Shown piece after piece: positions 1 to 8,905 of a stretch of 59,954 bases of DNA. The notes beneath the pieces are model-generated. The model was not told the origin of the DNA. It did not search any database and saw only the letters and a program-made list of their open reading frames with translations. Source of the stretch: Verrucomicrobiota bacterium (GTDB taxonomy: Bacteria > Verrucomicrobiota > Verrucomicrobiia > Opitutales > Opitutaceae); the NCBI GenBank assembly GCA_016871755.1, contig VHCJ01000018.1, positions 1 to 59,954 on the forward strand, given 5' to 3'. Numbering within the stretch: position 1 is the stretch's first letter; each line of letters starts with the position of its first letter. The position numbers and the translations under genes are program-made.

Positions 1-64
1 GCCGCAGCCAGGCCGCCACCGCGACCATCAACGCCAAGCCAAGCCATCGCACCGGCACCCTCAT
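1..64 (-). CDS. N-terminal end of an exported or membrane protein, cut by the window edge
   Basis: Reading leftward from an ATG at 62-64, the first 21 codons give MRVPVRWLGLALMVAVAAWL followed by Arg. That is a short basic start and a hydrophobic stretch, as in a signal peptide or first membrane helix. The frame is open to the window edge. A GGGAGGG run lies about 20 bases upstream, too far to be a convincing ribosome binding site. The product cannot be named. Bases 65-342, between this start and the rightward gene, would be a divergent promoter region, and I see no clear motif there. Confidence 0.3.
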   Translation of the reverse strand, partial: MRVPVRWLGLALMVAVAAWLR

Positions 65-342
65 CGCCCGCAGGCTCGCCCTCCCACCCGTCGCGGCGCA
101 AGCTCCGAAGCAACCGACCCCCATGCTGACCCCGCGGCCAAGCCCGAACCACCAACGCCTCCCCTCTGCTCCACTCAAGGTCGTGCGCTGACCGGTTTCC
201 GGGGCGGTCCGCGGACCGGTCGACGTGAACCTTCGCACGCCCCGGACGCCGGGCCCTCCCGGTCCCGCGCCACCCAACCTTGACGACCTCCAGTCGGCGG
301 GAGCACGCTTCCCATCCCACGACCCGCCACCCCTCTCCGGTC

Positions 343-3300
343 ATGATCGCCCGCGTCCTTCCCCTCGCCCGCCTGCTCCTCGCGTCCTGCTTCGTCACCC
401 TCGCCGCCCAAGCGGCCCCCGCGACACTGGAACTGCACGAGGGCGACCACATCTGCCTCATCGGCAACACGCTCGCCGAGCGCATGCAGCACCACAACCA
501 CTGGGAGGCGATGCTGCACCAGCGGTTTCCCCGCCACCAACTCGTGGTGCGCAACCTCGCGTGGCCGGCGGACGAGGTCGACCTCCGTCCCCGCGCCGAG
601 GGTTTCGGCGAGCCGGAGCAGCATCTCAAGGCCAACCGCGCCGACGTCATCCTCGCCTTCTTCGGCTTCAATGAATCCTTTGCCGGCCCCGACGGCCTGA
701 ACGCCTTCCGCGATCGCCTCGACGCGTGGGTCGTCGCCACGCCCCAAGCCGACTTCAGCGGCCGCGGTCGTCCACGCCTCGCGCTCGTTTCACCGATCGC
801 CCACGAAAACCTCCGCAATCCGGACCTGCCCGACGGGGACGCGAACAACCGCAACCTCGAGCTCTACACCGCAGTCATCCGCGACGTCGCCGCCCGGCGC
901 GGCGTGTTCTTCGCGGATCTCTTCCATCCCACCCGCGCGCTCTTCGCCTCCGGCAAGGGCCCGTTCACCGTCAACGGGGTCCACCTCACCGCCGCCGGCG
1001 ACGCCGCCGTGGCCCCCCTCCTCGACCGCGCGCTCTTCGGCCCCTCCGACGCTCCAAACAACGTGGATGAGACGCTGCGCGCGGCGATCGCCGACAAGAA
1101 CTTCCACTGGTACCATCATCACCGGATCGTCGACTCGTTCTACGTCTATGGCGGGCGCTCCGGGCTGAAGTTCGCCGATGGTCCCCAGACGAACCGCGAC
1201 GTCATGGAGCGTGAGCGCGAAGTGCTGGCGGTGATGACCCGCAACCGCGACGAACGGGTCTGGTCCCTCGCCCGCGATGGCCGCGTGCCGCCCCGCATCG
1301 ACGACGGCAACGTCCCTCCCTTCCTCCCAGTCGTCACCTCCTTCGGCATCAACCAGAGCAAGGACGCCGGCAGCAACACCGGCCAGACCAGCAAGTCGGC
1401 GGAGGGCAGCTCTGCAACCATCTCCCCTTCGGCGGAGACCTTGAAGAGCTTCACGCTCGCGCCGGGCTACGCGATCAACCTCTTCGCCTCCGAGGAACAG
1501 TTCCCCGAGCTGGGCAATGCCGTGGCCACGGCCTTCGACGCCCGTGGCCGCCTCTGGGTCTCGACGATGCAGACCTACCCGCAGTGGCGGCCCGGCGACC
1601 CGATGAACGACAAGCTGCTGATCCTCTCTGACACCAATCAGGACGGCCGGGCGGACACCTGCGCCGTCTTCGCCGACGACCTCCACCTGCCGATCGGCTT
1701 CGAGTTCGGTCTCGGCGGCGTGATCGTGAGCGGCCAGCGCGAGGTGCTGCTGCTGAAGGACACGAACGGCGATGATCGCGCGGACTTCCGCGAGATCCTG
1801 CTGAGCGGCTTCGATTCCGCCGACAGCCATCACGTGATCAATCAGTTCACGTTCGATCCGGGTGGTGCGCTGTACTTCCAGGAAGGCACGTTCCACTTCT
1901 CACAGGTTGAGACGCCCTACGGCCCCGTCCGGGCCAAGAACGCCGCCACCTACCGCTTCGCGCCCTTCTCCCAGAAGCTGGATGTGTTCGTCAGCTACAG
2001 CTACGCGAACCCGCACGGGATCACCTTCGACCGCTGGGGTCAGGCGTTCATCTCCGACTCCTCCGGCGGCGCCAACTACTTCGCCACGGCATTCTCGGGC
2101 TTCCTGCCGTACCCGGAAAAGCACTCCACGATGAAGCAGTGGTTCCCGAAGCGCGTGCGGCCGACCAGCGGGTGCGAATTCGTCAGCAGCCGCCACTTCC
2201 CGGACGAAGCCCAGGGGCTGTTCCTGCTCAACAACACGATCGGGGTGCAGGGCGTGCTGCAGCACCGCCGCACCGCGGCCGGCAGCGGGTTCGAAGGCGA
2301 GGAGATCGAGCCGCTGCTGCTGAGCTCCGACCGGAACTTCCGTCCGGTCGACCTTGAATTCGGTCCGGACGGCGCGCTCTACATCACGGACTGGCAGGAG
2401 GCCCTGATCGGCCACATGCAGTACTCGTTGCGCGATCCGCTCCGCGACAAGGCGCACGCCCGCATCTGGCGCATCACCTACCCGTCGCGCCCGTTGGTGC
2501 CGGTCGCGCGGATCGCCGGCGAGCCGATCGAGCACCTGCTCGAGTTGCTGCGCCTGCCGGAGGACCGGACCCGGATCCGGGCAAAGCAGGAGCTCGCGCT
2601 CCGGCCCCGCGCCGAGGTCATCGCCGCCGTCCAGCGCTGGGCCGCGCCGCTTGATCCGCGTTCCGCGGCCGATGCGTTCCTGCTCACCGAGGCGCTCTGG
2701 GTGCACCAGTGGATGAACGTGGTGAACCCCACCCTCCTCGCGCAGCAACTGCGCTCCCCCGAGCCGATGGCCCGTGCCGCCGCCACCCGCGTGCTCTGCT
2801 ACTGGCGCGATCGCCTGCCCAACGCGCTCGCGCTGCTGCGGGTGCAGGCCGCGGACGAACATCCGCTGGTGCGCCTCGAGGCGGTGCGCGCCGCCAGTTT
2901 CTTCACCGACCGCGCCGCGATCGACGTGGCCCTCGAAATCCTCAACCACCCGCGCGACTACTACCTCAACTACACGCTCGAGGAGACGATGCGCGCGCTC
3001 CAGCCCTCCCCGACGGAGATCAAGGATCCGCGCGCCCTCTCCTTCGTGCTCGGCCGGATGACCAACGCCGAGCTTGCCGCCGCGCCCGGTTCCGCCGCCG
3101 TCTACGCCGCCCAGGTCGAACGGGCGGGCCTCGACGCCGGCACCCGCGAGGTCGCACTCGCCGCGCTCGCGCAGCTCAACGGCACCACCCGCGAGGTCGA
3201 AATCGCCGCGGCCCTGACCCGCTTCGACGAACGCTACCAGGACCCGGGAACCGGCGGTGAGTTGGGCCGCCTGCTGGCGTCCTCCGCACCCGTCGACTTG

Positions 3301-4395
3301 CGGAAGGCCGAGGCGCAGATCATGCGCATGGCGTTGAAGGATCACGCGCTCACGTCCGTCCGCCGCGCCGGCCTCGCCGCGAAGGCCGTGATGGAGGGCT
3401 CCCCCGCCGGCGTGTGGCGGCAGACCGAGCCCAGCACCGATGGTCGCACCCTGCTGCTCGACGCCCTGTACCTGGTGGGCGACCCGGCCCTGCGTCTCCA
3501 GTTCCAGCCCCTCGTGGCCGGACTGCTCGCACCCGGGGCCACCGTCCCCGCCGCCAACGTCCGCGCCGCGGCGCTGCGCGTCCTCCCGATCCTCGGCGAG
3601 GAGCAAGCCGCAACCCACGCCCGCTTGATCGCCCCCTACGTGCTTCGCGAGGAGGATCGCGTGACCGCCACCCGCGCGTTGCTGCAGTTGCCCCGCACCG
3701 CATGGTCCGGGCTCGACGCCGCCACGCTCTCCCGCGGCATCCTCGCCCAGGCCACGCAGACGCCCGCCGCCGAGCGGTCGCAGCAGGAGTTCGTGGAGTT
3801 CACGCGGCTCGGCCAGGAACTCGCCGGGCTTCTCCCGGCCAAGGAGGCCGCTCCGCTCCGGCGCGCCTTCCGCGAACTCGGGGTCAGCGTCTTCGTCGTC
3901 AAGAGCGTGCGCGAACAGATGCGTTACGACACGACGCAGATTGTCGTACAGGCCGGGAAGCCGTTCGAAATCATCTTCGAGAACATCGACGTCATGCCGC
4001 ACAATCTCGTCGTCGTGAAGCCGGGCACCCGCGAGGCCATCGGCAACGCCGCCAACGTCATGCCGCCCACCCCGGACCGCCTGGGCCGGGCCTACGTGCC
4101 AGCCAGCAATGACGTCATCGCGGCCACCAAGATGCTCGAGCCCGGGCAGAAGGAGAAGCTGTTCATTCAGGCCCCGCGCACCGCCGGGAACTACGAGTTC
4201 GTCTGCACCTTCCCCGGGCACTGGCTCATCATGTGGGGCACGCTGGTCGTGACCGACGACCCGGAAACCTGGCTGCAGCAGCACGCCGCCGAAAGCCCCG
4301 CCGCCCCGGGTGCAACAGCACCCGCCGGCCACGGCGGTCATGGTGGACATGGCGGCGCCGCTGGCACCGGCAAAGACCACGCCCACGCCCCGTAG
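343..4395 (+). CDS. Exported SGNH-hydrolase / PVC-type beta-propeller / HEAT / azurin-like cupredoxin fusion
   Basis: A 1350-residue multidomain protein. The ATG at 343 is chosen because a signal peptide starts there, with likely cleavage after AAQA near residue 24; the open frame continues upstream to 280 without a signal. Cys16 within LLASC could alternatively be a lipobox. Order: SGNH-like domain (about 30-260, with FFGFNES and VNGVHLT blocks), a propeller of the PVC membrane-bound-dehydrogenase type (about 369-725, starting FTLAPGYAINLFAS), HEAT-like helices (about 726-1170) and a C-terminal cupredoxin (about 1183-1306). Type-1 copper ligands are visible: His1220 in MPHN, then Cys1288, His1293 and Met1297 in CTFPGHWLIM, spaced as in azurin. 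The tail is a run of GHGG repeats and HAHA, probably metal-binding. Relatives usually end in a CxxCH cytochrome domain; no CxxCH occurs here. A periplasmic redox enzyme carrying its own copper acceptor is inferred; the substrate is unknown. Confidence 0.85.
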   Translation: MIARVLPLARLLLASCFVTLAAQAAPATLELHEGDHICLIGNTLAERMQHHNHWEAMLHQRFPRHQLVVRNLAWPADEVDLRPRAEGFGEPEQHLKANRADVILAFFGFNESFAGPDGLNAFRDRLDAWVVATPQADFSGRGRPRLALVSPIAHENLRNPDLPDGDANNRNLELYTAVIRDVAARRGVFFADLFHPTRALFASGKGPFTVNGVHLTAAGDAAVAPLLDRALFGPSDAPNNVDETLRAAIADKNFHWYHHHRIVDSFYVYGGRSGLKFADGPQTNRDVMEREREVLAVMTRNRDERVWSLARDGRVPPRIDDGNVPPFLPVVTSFGINQSKDAGSNTGQTSKSAEGSSATISPSAETLKSFTLAPGYAINLFASEEQFPELGNAVATAFDARGRLWVSTMQTYPQWRPGDPMNDKLLILSDTNQDGRADTCAVFADDLHLPIGFEFGLGGVIVSGQREVLLLKDTNGDDRADFREILLSGFDSADSHHVINQFTFDPGGALYFQEGTFHFSQVETPYGPVRAKNAATYRFAPFSQKLDVFVSYSYANPHGITFDRWGQAFISDSSGGANYFATAFSGFLPYPEKHSTMKQWFPKRVRPTSGCEFVSSRHFPDEAQGLFLLNNTIGVQGVLQHRRTAAGSGFEGEEIEPLLLSSDRNFRPVDLEFGPDGALYITDWQEALIGHMQYSLRDPLRDKAHARIWRITYPSRPLVPVARIAGEPIEHLLELLRLPEDRTRIRAKQELALRPRAEVIAAVQRWAAPLDPRSAADAFLLTEALWVHQWMNVVNPTLLAQQLRSPEPMARAAATRVLCYWRDRLPNALALLRVQAADEHPLVRLEAVRAASFFTDRAAIDVALEILNHPRDYYLNYTLEETMRALQPSPTEIKDPRALSFVLGRMTNAELAAAPGSAAVYAAQVERAGLDAGTREVALAALAQLNGTTREVEIAAALTRFDERYQDPGTGGELGRLLASSAPVDLRKAEAQIMRMALKDHALTSVRRAGLAAKAVMEGSPAGVWRQTEPSTDGRTLLLDALYLVGDPALRLQFQPLVAGLLAPGATVPAANVRAAALRVLPILGEEQAATHARLIAPYVLREEDRVTATRALLQLPRTAWSGLDAATLSRGILAQATQTPAAERSQQEFVEFTRLGQELAGLLPAKEAAPLRRAFRELGVSVFVVKSVREQMRYDTTQIVVQAGKPFEIIFENIDVMPHNLVVVKPGTREAIGNAANVMPPTPDRLGRAYVPASNDVIAATKMLEPGQKEKLFIQAPRTAGNYEFVCTFPGHWLIMWGTLVVTDDPETWLQQHAAESPAAPGATAPAGHGGHGGHGGAAGTGKDHAHAP

Positions 4396-4436
4396 TTCGG
4401 GTCCCATCTTCCCCGCGCCGGGTACCGCGCTTCCCG

Positions 4437-4483
4437 CGCCGCCCGGCCAGACATTGCGGATTTCGCCGTCCAGCCGGGCGGCG
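4437..4483. terminator. Inverted repeat between convergent genes
   Basis: An 11-base inverted repeat (arms 4437-4447 and 4473-4483, core GCCGCCCGGC) with a 25-base spacer lies between the convergent cupredoxin-fusion and L,D-transpeptidase genes. There is no T-tract on either side, so it is at best a GC-rich hairpin terminator or transcript stabiliser. Confidence 0.3.
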
Positions 4484-4570
4484 GGGTGAACCACCTCCAG
4501 CGACGGTCGGCGCGCCGCGCTCCGTGCCGGTCCCAGCCGCCGCGCCGCCACCGACCGCCCGGGCCGTCGT

Positions 4571-5632
4571 TCAGGGCTCCACTCGCACCGGCAAGCCCAC
4601 CCACGCGAGTTGCAGCAGCGTGCGCGCGTCCCAGTTCGCGAGGCGGAAGCATCCATGGGACTCCGTCCTCCCCACCTGCTCGGGCGACGGGGTGCCGTGG
4701 AGCCCGTAGCCGGGGCGGTCGAGGCCGATCCATGCCACGCCGACCGGATTGTTGGGTCCGGGCGGGATCATCAGGCGCCGCCCCAAACGCCGGCCTTCCT
4801 CCGACTCCGGGAAGGTCTCGGGCTTGAACGTGTAGTCGGGGTCGGGAATCACCACCGTGACGCGCAATTCGCCCACGGGGCGCTTGGCGACGTCGCGCGC
4901 GATGCTCACCGGGCAGTGAAACACGATGGCGCCGCGGGCGTCCCGCGCCTGCAGCACGCGCTCGGCAAGCCGGATGTGCAGGTGCGCGGGGGATGGCAGC
5001 CTTCGCCGCGACTCGACATCCGGGACGGTCACCCGTGCACCCGGCACCGCCCGAGGCCAGTCAAATGCGGGATTGATCCGCTGGAGGAGGCGGGGATGCG
5101 CCCGGAATCGCTCCGCGATGCGCTCCAACAGGGTCTCATGCGCCAGCGAGGGCTGTTGCGACTTCTCGAGCCACGTCGCGCCCAGCGGTGACAGTCCCGC
5201 GAGGTCTTCCTCCCGCAACGTCACCTCCGCGAGCGGGGTCCGCAGCAGCGTGAGCCGGGCGCGGGTCGCTTCATCCCACTCGCCCGTGAGGCCGAGCGCC
5301 TCGCTCTCCTGAAAGGCCCGGAGTGCCGCGCGGGTCTGCGGCCCGGGAGTGCCGTCGATGGATCCGCTGGAGAAGCCGCGCTGCGCCAGCGCCACCTGAA
5401 CCTCAAGCCAGGTCGCCGCCACCCGCGGCTCCGCGGCCGGAGCGACGGCCTCCCCCACCCCGGCGGACGCGCCCGGGTCCTCCATCACCGCCGGGCGCTC
5501 GGGCCAGGGTGGCGGACGGAATTCCACCTGGGCCGATGCCGTGAGCCACGCTCCGGCGACGACGAGGCCGGCGCACCACGCGATGGCGTGGAACCTCGGG
5601 CCGCGAGCGACTCGCCCGGAGGCACGACGCAA
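4571..5632 (-). CDS. L,D-transpeptidase (YkuD fold) with peptidoglycan-binding domain
   Basis: A 353-residue exported enzyme that makes 3-3 peptidoglycan cross-links or attaches proteins to the wall (family knowledge). After the signal peptide comes a PG_binding_1-type helical repeat (SGSIDGTPGPQTRAALRAFQ), a linker with a possible LysM-like segment, and the YkuD catalytic core ending in HGTPSPEQ and SHGCFRL, with catalytic Cys328 and neighbouring His326. Start choice: a TTG at 5630-5632 directly precedes an ideal signal peptide (basic n-region, hydrophobic AGLVVAGAWLTASAQ). The frame is open further up, with an ATG at 5743 and a GTG at 5791, but that stretch has non-coding-like codon use. 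It follows the TPR gene on the same strand. Confidence 0.85.
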   Translation of the reverse strand: MRRASGRVARGPRFHAIAWCAGLVVAGAWLTASAQVEFRPPPWPERPAVMEDPGASAGVGEAVAPAAEPRVAATWLEVQVALAQRGFSSGSIDGTPGPQTRAALRAFQESEALGLTGEWDEATRARLTLLRTPLAEVTLREEDLAGLSPLGATWLEKSQQPSLAHETLLERIAERFRAHPRLLQRINPAFDWPRAVPGARVTVPDVESRRRLPSPAHLHIRLAERVLQARDARGAIVFHCPVSIARDVAKRPVGELRVTVVIPDPDYTFKPETFPESEEGRRLGRRLMIPPGPNNPVGVAWIGLDRPGYGLHGTPSPEQVGRTESHGCFRLANWDARTLLQLAWVGLPVRVEP

Positions 5633-5806
5633 ACGCGCAGCGGAGTCCGCTCCGCAGGGCTGTGACGGCGCAACCACGAACGCAGCCTGACGCGAGAGAC
5701 CGGCGGTGCCAAGCCCGTGGCCGCAGTGATGGCCGCGAGCCATCGCCGCGATCCGACCTGCGAGGCCTCGCTTCGCCCCGGCCAAGCCCACCGCGAGAGC
5801 CGGCGG

Positions 5807-6304
5807 TCAACCGGCAGCTCCGCCTGCGGCGAAAAGCGCCTTCAGGTCGGGATCGGACCGGGCGGTCTTCTCCCAATCCCCATCGAGTTTGCTCGCGCGC
5901 GCGAGCCGGCGGCGCGCCTCGGCGACGTTGCCGAGGAGGCATTCGTAGCAGGCGAGGTTGTACTGGAGTACGCCCGACGTGAATTGGTGATGGGGAAGCG
6001 CCTGAAGCAGCACCTCGCGGGCCTCGCTGATCTGGTTCAACTCGCGCAGCGCGTAGGCGAGGGCGATCCACGCGGCCTCGTAGCCTGGCTCCGTGCGCGT
6101 GATCGGTCGGGCCAGCAGGACCACCTGCCGCCAGTGCCGGAGGCCCATCGCGCAGTCCACCAGAAGCTTGCGCGCCGGCAACCCGCGGCGCTCCTCCCGG
6201 GGCAGGAGCATGAGTTCCCGCTTCGCCTCGCGGGCCAGACCCAGCGCGAGGTAGCCGGGCGCGTACGCGAGCCGGGCGGCAGCGGTAATGGAGGACTCAA
6301 CCAC
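5807..6304 (-). CDS. TPR-repeat protein
   Basis: A 165-residue, largely helical protein with tetratricopeptide-like spacing, for example EPGYEAAWIALAYALRELNQ followed by a second repeat around VLQYNLACYECLLGN. Such repeats mediate protein-protein contacts; no catalytic motif or signal peptide is visible. The chosen start is a GTG at 6302-6304. A nearby ATG at 6313-6315 is in another frame. It lies between the EamA-type transporter fragment and the L,D-transpeptidase on the same strand and could be co-transcribed with them. The partner is unknown. Confidence 0.65.
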   Translation of the reverse strand: MVESSITAAARLAYAPGYLALGLAREAKRELMLLPREERRGLPARKLLVDCAMGLRHWRQVVLLARPITRTEPGYEAAWIALAYALRELNQISEAREVLLQALPHHQFTSGVLQYNLACYECLLGNVAEARRRLARASKLDGDWEKTARSDPDLKALFAAGGAAG

Positions 6305-6382
6305 ACCGCTACCATGAGCCGCCCCGGCCGCGACGCAACGCCGGGGACTCCTCCCGCAGTTGCCCGAACCGGAGCACGGGGC

Positions 6383-7039
6383 TCACCCGACGACAATCAG
6401 CACGAGGCCCAGCAGGATCCCCGCCACCGCCGGGGCCTTGCGCCAGCCGTGGCGTTCGCCGAACCAGAGGAGCCCTCCGGCAAACGAGACCAGCACGCTG
6501 GTGCGACGGACCGCCGTGACCACGGAGAGCAGGGCGTCCGGGTCGCGTAACGACCAGAAGTACAGGTAGTCGGCCACGAGCAGGGCAAGGCCGATGCCGG
6601 GAATGCTCCAGCGCCACTGGAACCCCGCCTCCGCGGGCCCGCTCCACCCGTTGCGCCACGCGAGGTGGAGCGGAAGGAACAGGGCCGCCAAGTAAAGGTG
6701 AAACCACGCCTGCACGGTCGGCGCCCGGAACTGCAGCGTTCCGAAGAGGTACTTGTCATACAGGCCGCTCACCACCCCGAGCAACGTGCCGACAAGTAGG
6801 TAAGCCACCCAGCGGTTGCCGATCAGGCGCACCCCGTCGCGCCGGCCGGCCAGCGACAGCAACCAGAACGACGCCAGCGTCACGACGACGCCGACGGCCT
6901 GCGCGACGTGGGGGCGTTCCCCAAACCACACCAGCGCTCCGAGGAAGGTCCAGAAGGGGCCCGTCGACCGCACCGGCCCCGCCAGCGACACGGGAAGGTG
7001 CTTCACCGCGACAAACGTGAACAACCACGACACCGCCAC
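6383..7039 (-). CDS. EamA/DMT-type transporter, apparently missing its first two membrane helices
   Basis: 218 residues with about eight hydrophobic helices in the duplicated EamA arrangement. The first half has PVSLAGPVRSTGPFWTFLGA and WFGER; the second half repeats this as VVTAVRRTSVLVSFAGG and WFGER. EamA exporters normally have ten helices and about 280-300 residues. Here the open frame begins at what should be helix 3: a TGA lies upstream in frame (near 7097-7099), and the DNA beyond is the 3' part of the neighbouring hypothetical gene. The start used is a GTG at 7037-7039, though the homologous sequence continues a few codons further up (HGLILLKSLIV). It is either a 5'-truncated remnant or a reduced transporter. 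The substrate is unknown. Confidence 0.6.
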   Translation of the reverse strand: MAVSWLFTFVAVKHLPVSLAGPVRSTGPFWTFLGALVWFGERPHVAQAVGVVVTLASFWLLSLAGRRDGVRLIGNRWVAYLLVGTLLGVVSGLYDKYLFGTLQFRAPTVQAWFHLYLAALFLPLHLAWRNGWSGPAEAGFQWRWSIPGIGLALLVADYLYFWSLRDPDALLSVVTAVRRTSVLVSFAGGLLWFGERHGWRKAPAVAGILLGLVLIVVG

Positions 7040-7059
7040 GATCAGCGACTTGAGGAGGA

Positions 7060-7617
7060 TCAGGCCGTGCTGCGCGAGCGAGAGGGGGTCTGCACATCAT
7101 CGACCGCCCGTAGGCGCTGGCCATTGCTCCGCGTCACGTACTCCTCCTGCGTCGCCGGGTCGAGGACGACCGGATACAGACCGTGCTGCGCGCTCACCAA
7201 GGGGCAGAAGGCCCGCCCGTTCTCGCTCAGGAAGACAATGTAGGTCACGCCCGCCTCGAGTTCGGGCATTTCCGCGATCGTCATGGCGTCCGCCCCGACC
7301 CGTCCCCCGAGGAATCGGAGAGTAATGGTCGCCACCTCCGGACCCTTCAGCGTGCGCAGCACGCGACAGTCGACGTAGGTTCGGATCACCGCGCCCTGCG
7401 GCGTCGTGTCCCACCGGCTGGAGACGCGCTCAACCTGCAAGCGGAGCACCTGCGACGCATCGGCCACGAGTTCCTCGAAACTCGGCGGAGTCACCGACAG
7501 CGCCCGGCCCGGCAGGGCAAGGCCCATCCAGAGCAGGACCAACCCCAGCCACGTTCCCAACGCGGAACGCCCGGATCGCAACCGGAGGCGGGAAACAGGA
7601 GCGCAGCAACTGGCCAT
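7060..7617 (-). CDS. Exported protein of unknown function
   Basis: 185 residues starting at an ATG (7615-7617), with a basic n-region and a hydrophobic stretch (TWLGLVLLWMGLALPGRALS) that reads as a signal peptide. The mature part looks beta-rich (VLRLQVERVSSRW, YVDCRVLRTLKG, TITLRFLGGRVG, TYIVFLSENGRAF). I recognise no family with certainty. The last dozen residues (TPSRSRSTA) are of low quality and overlap DNA that looks like a transporter reading frame, so the C-terminus may be altered by the same event that truncated the neighbouring gene. Confidence 0.6.
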   Translation of the reverse strand: MASCCAPVSRLRLRSGRSALGTWLGLVLLWMGLALPGRALSVTPPSFEELVADASQVLRLQVERVSSRWDTTPQGAVIRTYVDCRVLRTLKGPEVATITLRFLGGRVGADAMTIAEMPELEAGVTYIVFLSENGRAFCPLVSAQHGLYPVVLDPATQEEYVTRSNGQRLRAVDDVQTPSRSRSTA

Positions 7618-7742
7618 GCGTCCTGAATCGGACGCATCCGGCGCAGATTGGGCGAAAAATCATCCCAAACCCGGCAATTGATTCGCCGACACGCTCCGGG
7701 AGCCGGCTTGCCGCCGCCCGTCGGATCGGATGGGCTGGAGCC

Positions 7743-8852
7743 ATGGCCCGCCTTCCCGCCGTCCGAAGTTTCGATGTCCAACCGCTTAACATCCCTCTGA
7801 CCAACCCTTTCGGCATCTCGGGCGGGGCGCAGAATGCGGCGGAAAACGTGCTGGTGCGGCTCGAGCTGACGGATGGGACCGTCGGCTACGGGGAAGCGGC
7901 TCCCCTCCCGCCGTACAACGGCGAAACCCAAGCCCAGGCGCTCGCCGCCCTCACGGCCGCCAAGCCGTGGGTCGAGGGCTGGGTCTTGGAAGACGACTGG
8001 AGATCCGCTGCGGCCCTCTTCCGCGAGCGGGGAGGCGCCGGCTGTGGCTCCGCGCAATGCGCCTTCGAGAGTGCCCTGCTGGATGCGTGGACGCGGCGCG
8101 CGCAGCTGCCGCTGTGGCGGTTCTTTGGCGGCGCGGAGACGACGCTGGAGACCGACATGACCGTCACCACCGGCTCCGCTGCGGAGGCGGCCGCGGCGGC
8201 GCGGGACATCCGCGCCCGCGGCATCCGCATGATCAAGGTGAAGGTCGGCGGCAAGGCCGGCCCCGCGCACGATCTCGCCCGGCTGCAGGCCATTCATGAG
8301 ACCGCGCCGGACTCCCCGCTCATCCTCGATGGCAACGCGGGGGTCTCCCGCGCCGATGCCCGGACCTTGGTGGAGGGCCTGCGGACGCGGCACATCACCC
8401 CAGCCCTCCTCGAGCAATGGCTCCCGCGCGACGATCTGGACGGAGCCGCCGCCCTCCGCCGGGAAACCAGCTGGCGGGTCGCTGCCGACGAGAGTGTGTC
8501 CACCCCGGCCGATGTCGCCCGCCTCGTCGCCGCCGGTGCGGCCGACGTGGTGAACCTCAAGCTGATGAAGGCCGGCGTCGCCGCCGCCTTCGACACCGCC
8601 GTTGCCGCCCGCGCCGCCGGCCTCGGCCTCATGATCGGCGGCAATGTGGAGTCGATCCTCGCGATGACGGTATCCGCCTGCCTCGCCACCGGGCTGGGAG
8701 GGTTCCAGTTTGCCGACCTGGATACTCCCCTCTTCCTTGCCGAGAATCCCTTCACCGGAGGCTTCACCTTGGACGGCGGAATTCTCTCCGTCGCCACCAT
8801 CACCGCCGGCCACGGCGTGGTGCCCCGCGCCGGATCGACCCGGACGAGTTGA
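7743..8852 (+). CDS. Dipeptide epimerase (L-Ala-D/L-Glu epimerase type), enolase superfamily
   Basis: 369 residues, a full-length muconate-lactonising-subgroup enolase member. The capping domain is N-terminal and the barrel carries the expected residues: Lys165 and Lys167 (MIKVKVGG), metal ligands Asp196 (ILDGN), Glu224 (LEQW) and Asp249 (AADES), and Lys273 (NLKLMKAG). The late block GGNVES is typical of dipeptide epimerases. The family interconverts L-Ala-D-Glu and L-Ala-L-Glu during murein peptide recycling, although many homologues prefer other dipeptides. GGCTGGAG lies just before the ATG. It is divergent from the exported hypothetical and followed on the same strand by the LOG gene. Confidence 0.88.
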   Translation: MARLPAVRSFDVQPLNIPLTNPFGISGGAQNAAENVLVRLELTDGTVGYGEAAPLPPYNGETQAQALAALTAAKPWVEGWVLEDDWRSAAALFRERGGAGCGSAQCAFESALLDAWTRRAQLPLWRFFGGAETTLETDMTVTTGSAAEAAAAARDIRARGIRMIKVKVGGKAGPAHDLARLQAIHETAPDSPLILDGNAGVSRADARTLVEGLRTRHITPALLEQWLPRDDLDGAAALRRETSWRVAADESVSTPADVARLVAAGAADVVNLKLMKAGVAAAFDTAVAARAAGLGLMIGGNVESILAMTVSACLATGLGGFQFADLDTPLFLAENPFTGGFTLDGGILSVATITAGHGVVPRAGSTRTS

Positions 8853-8905
8853 GTTCACGCGACCGGTGACTTCGGTGCGTAAACGCTGACCTCGCCCCTT
8901 CCGCC

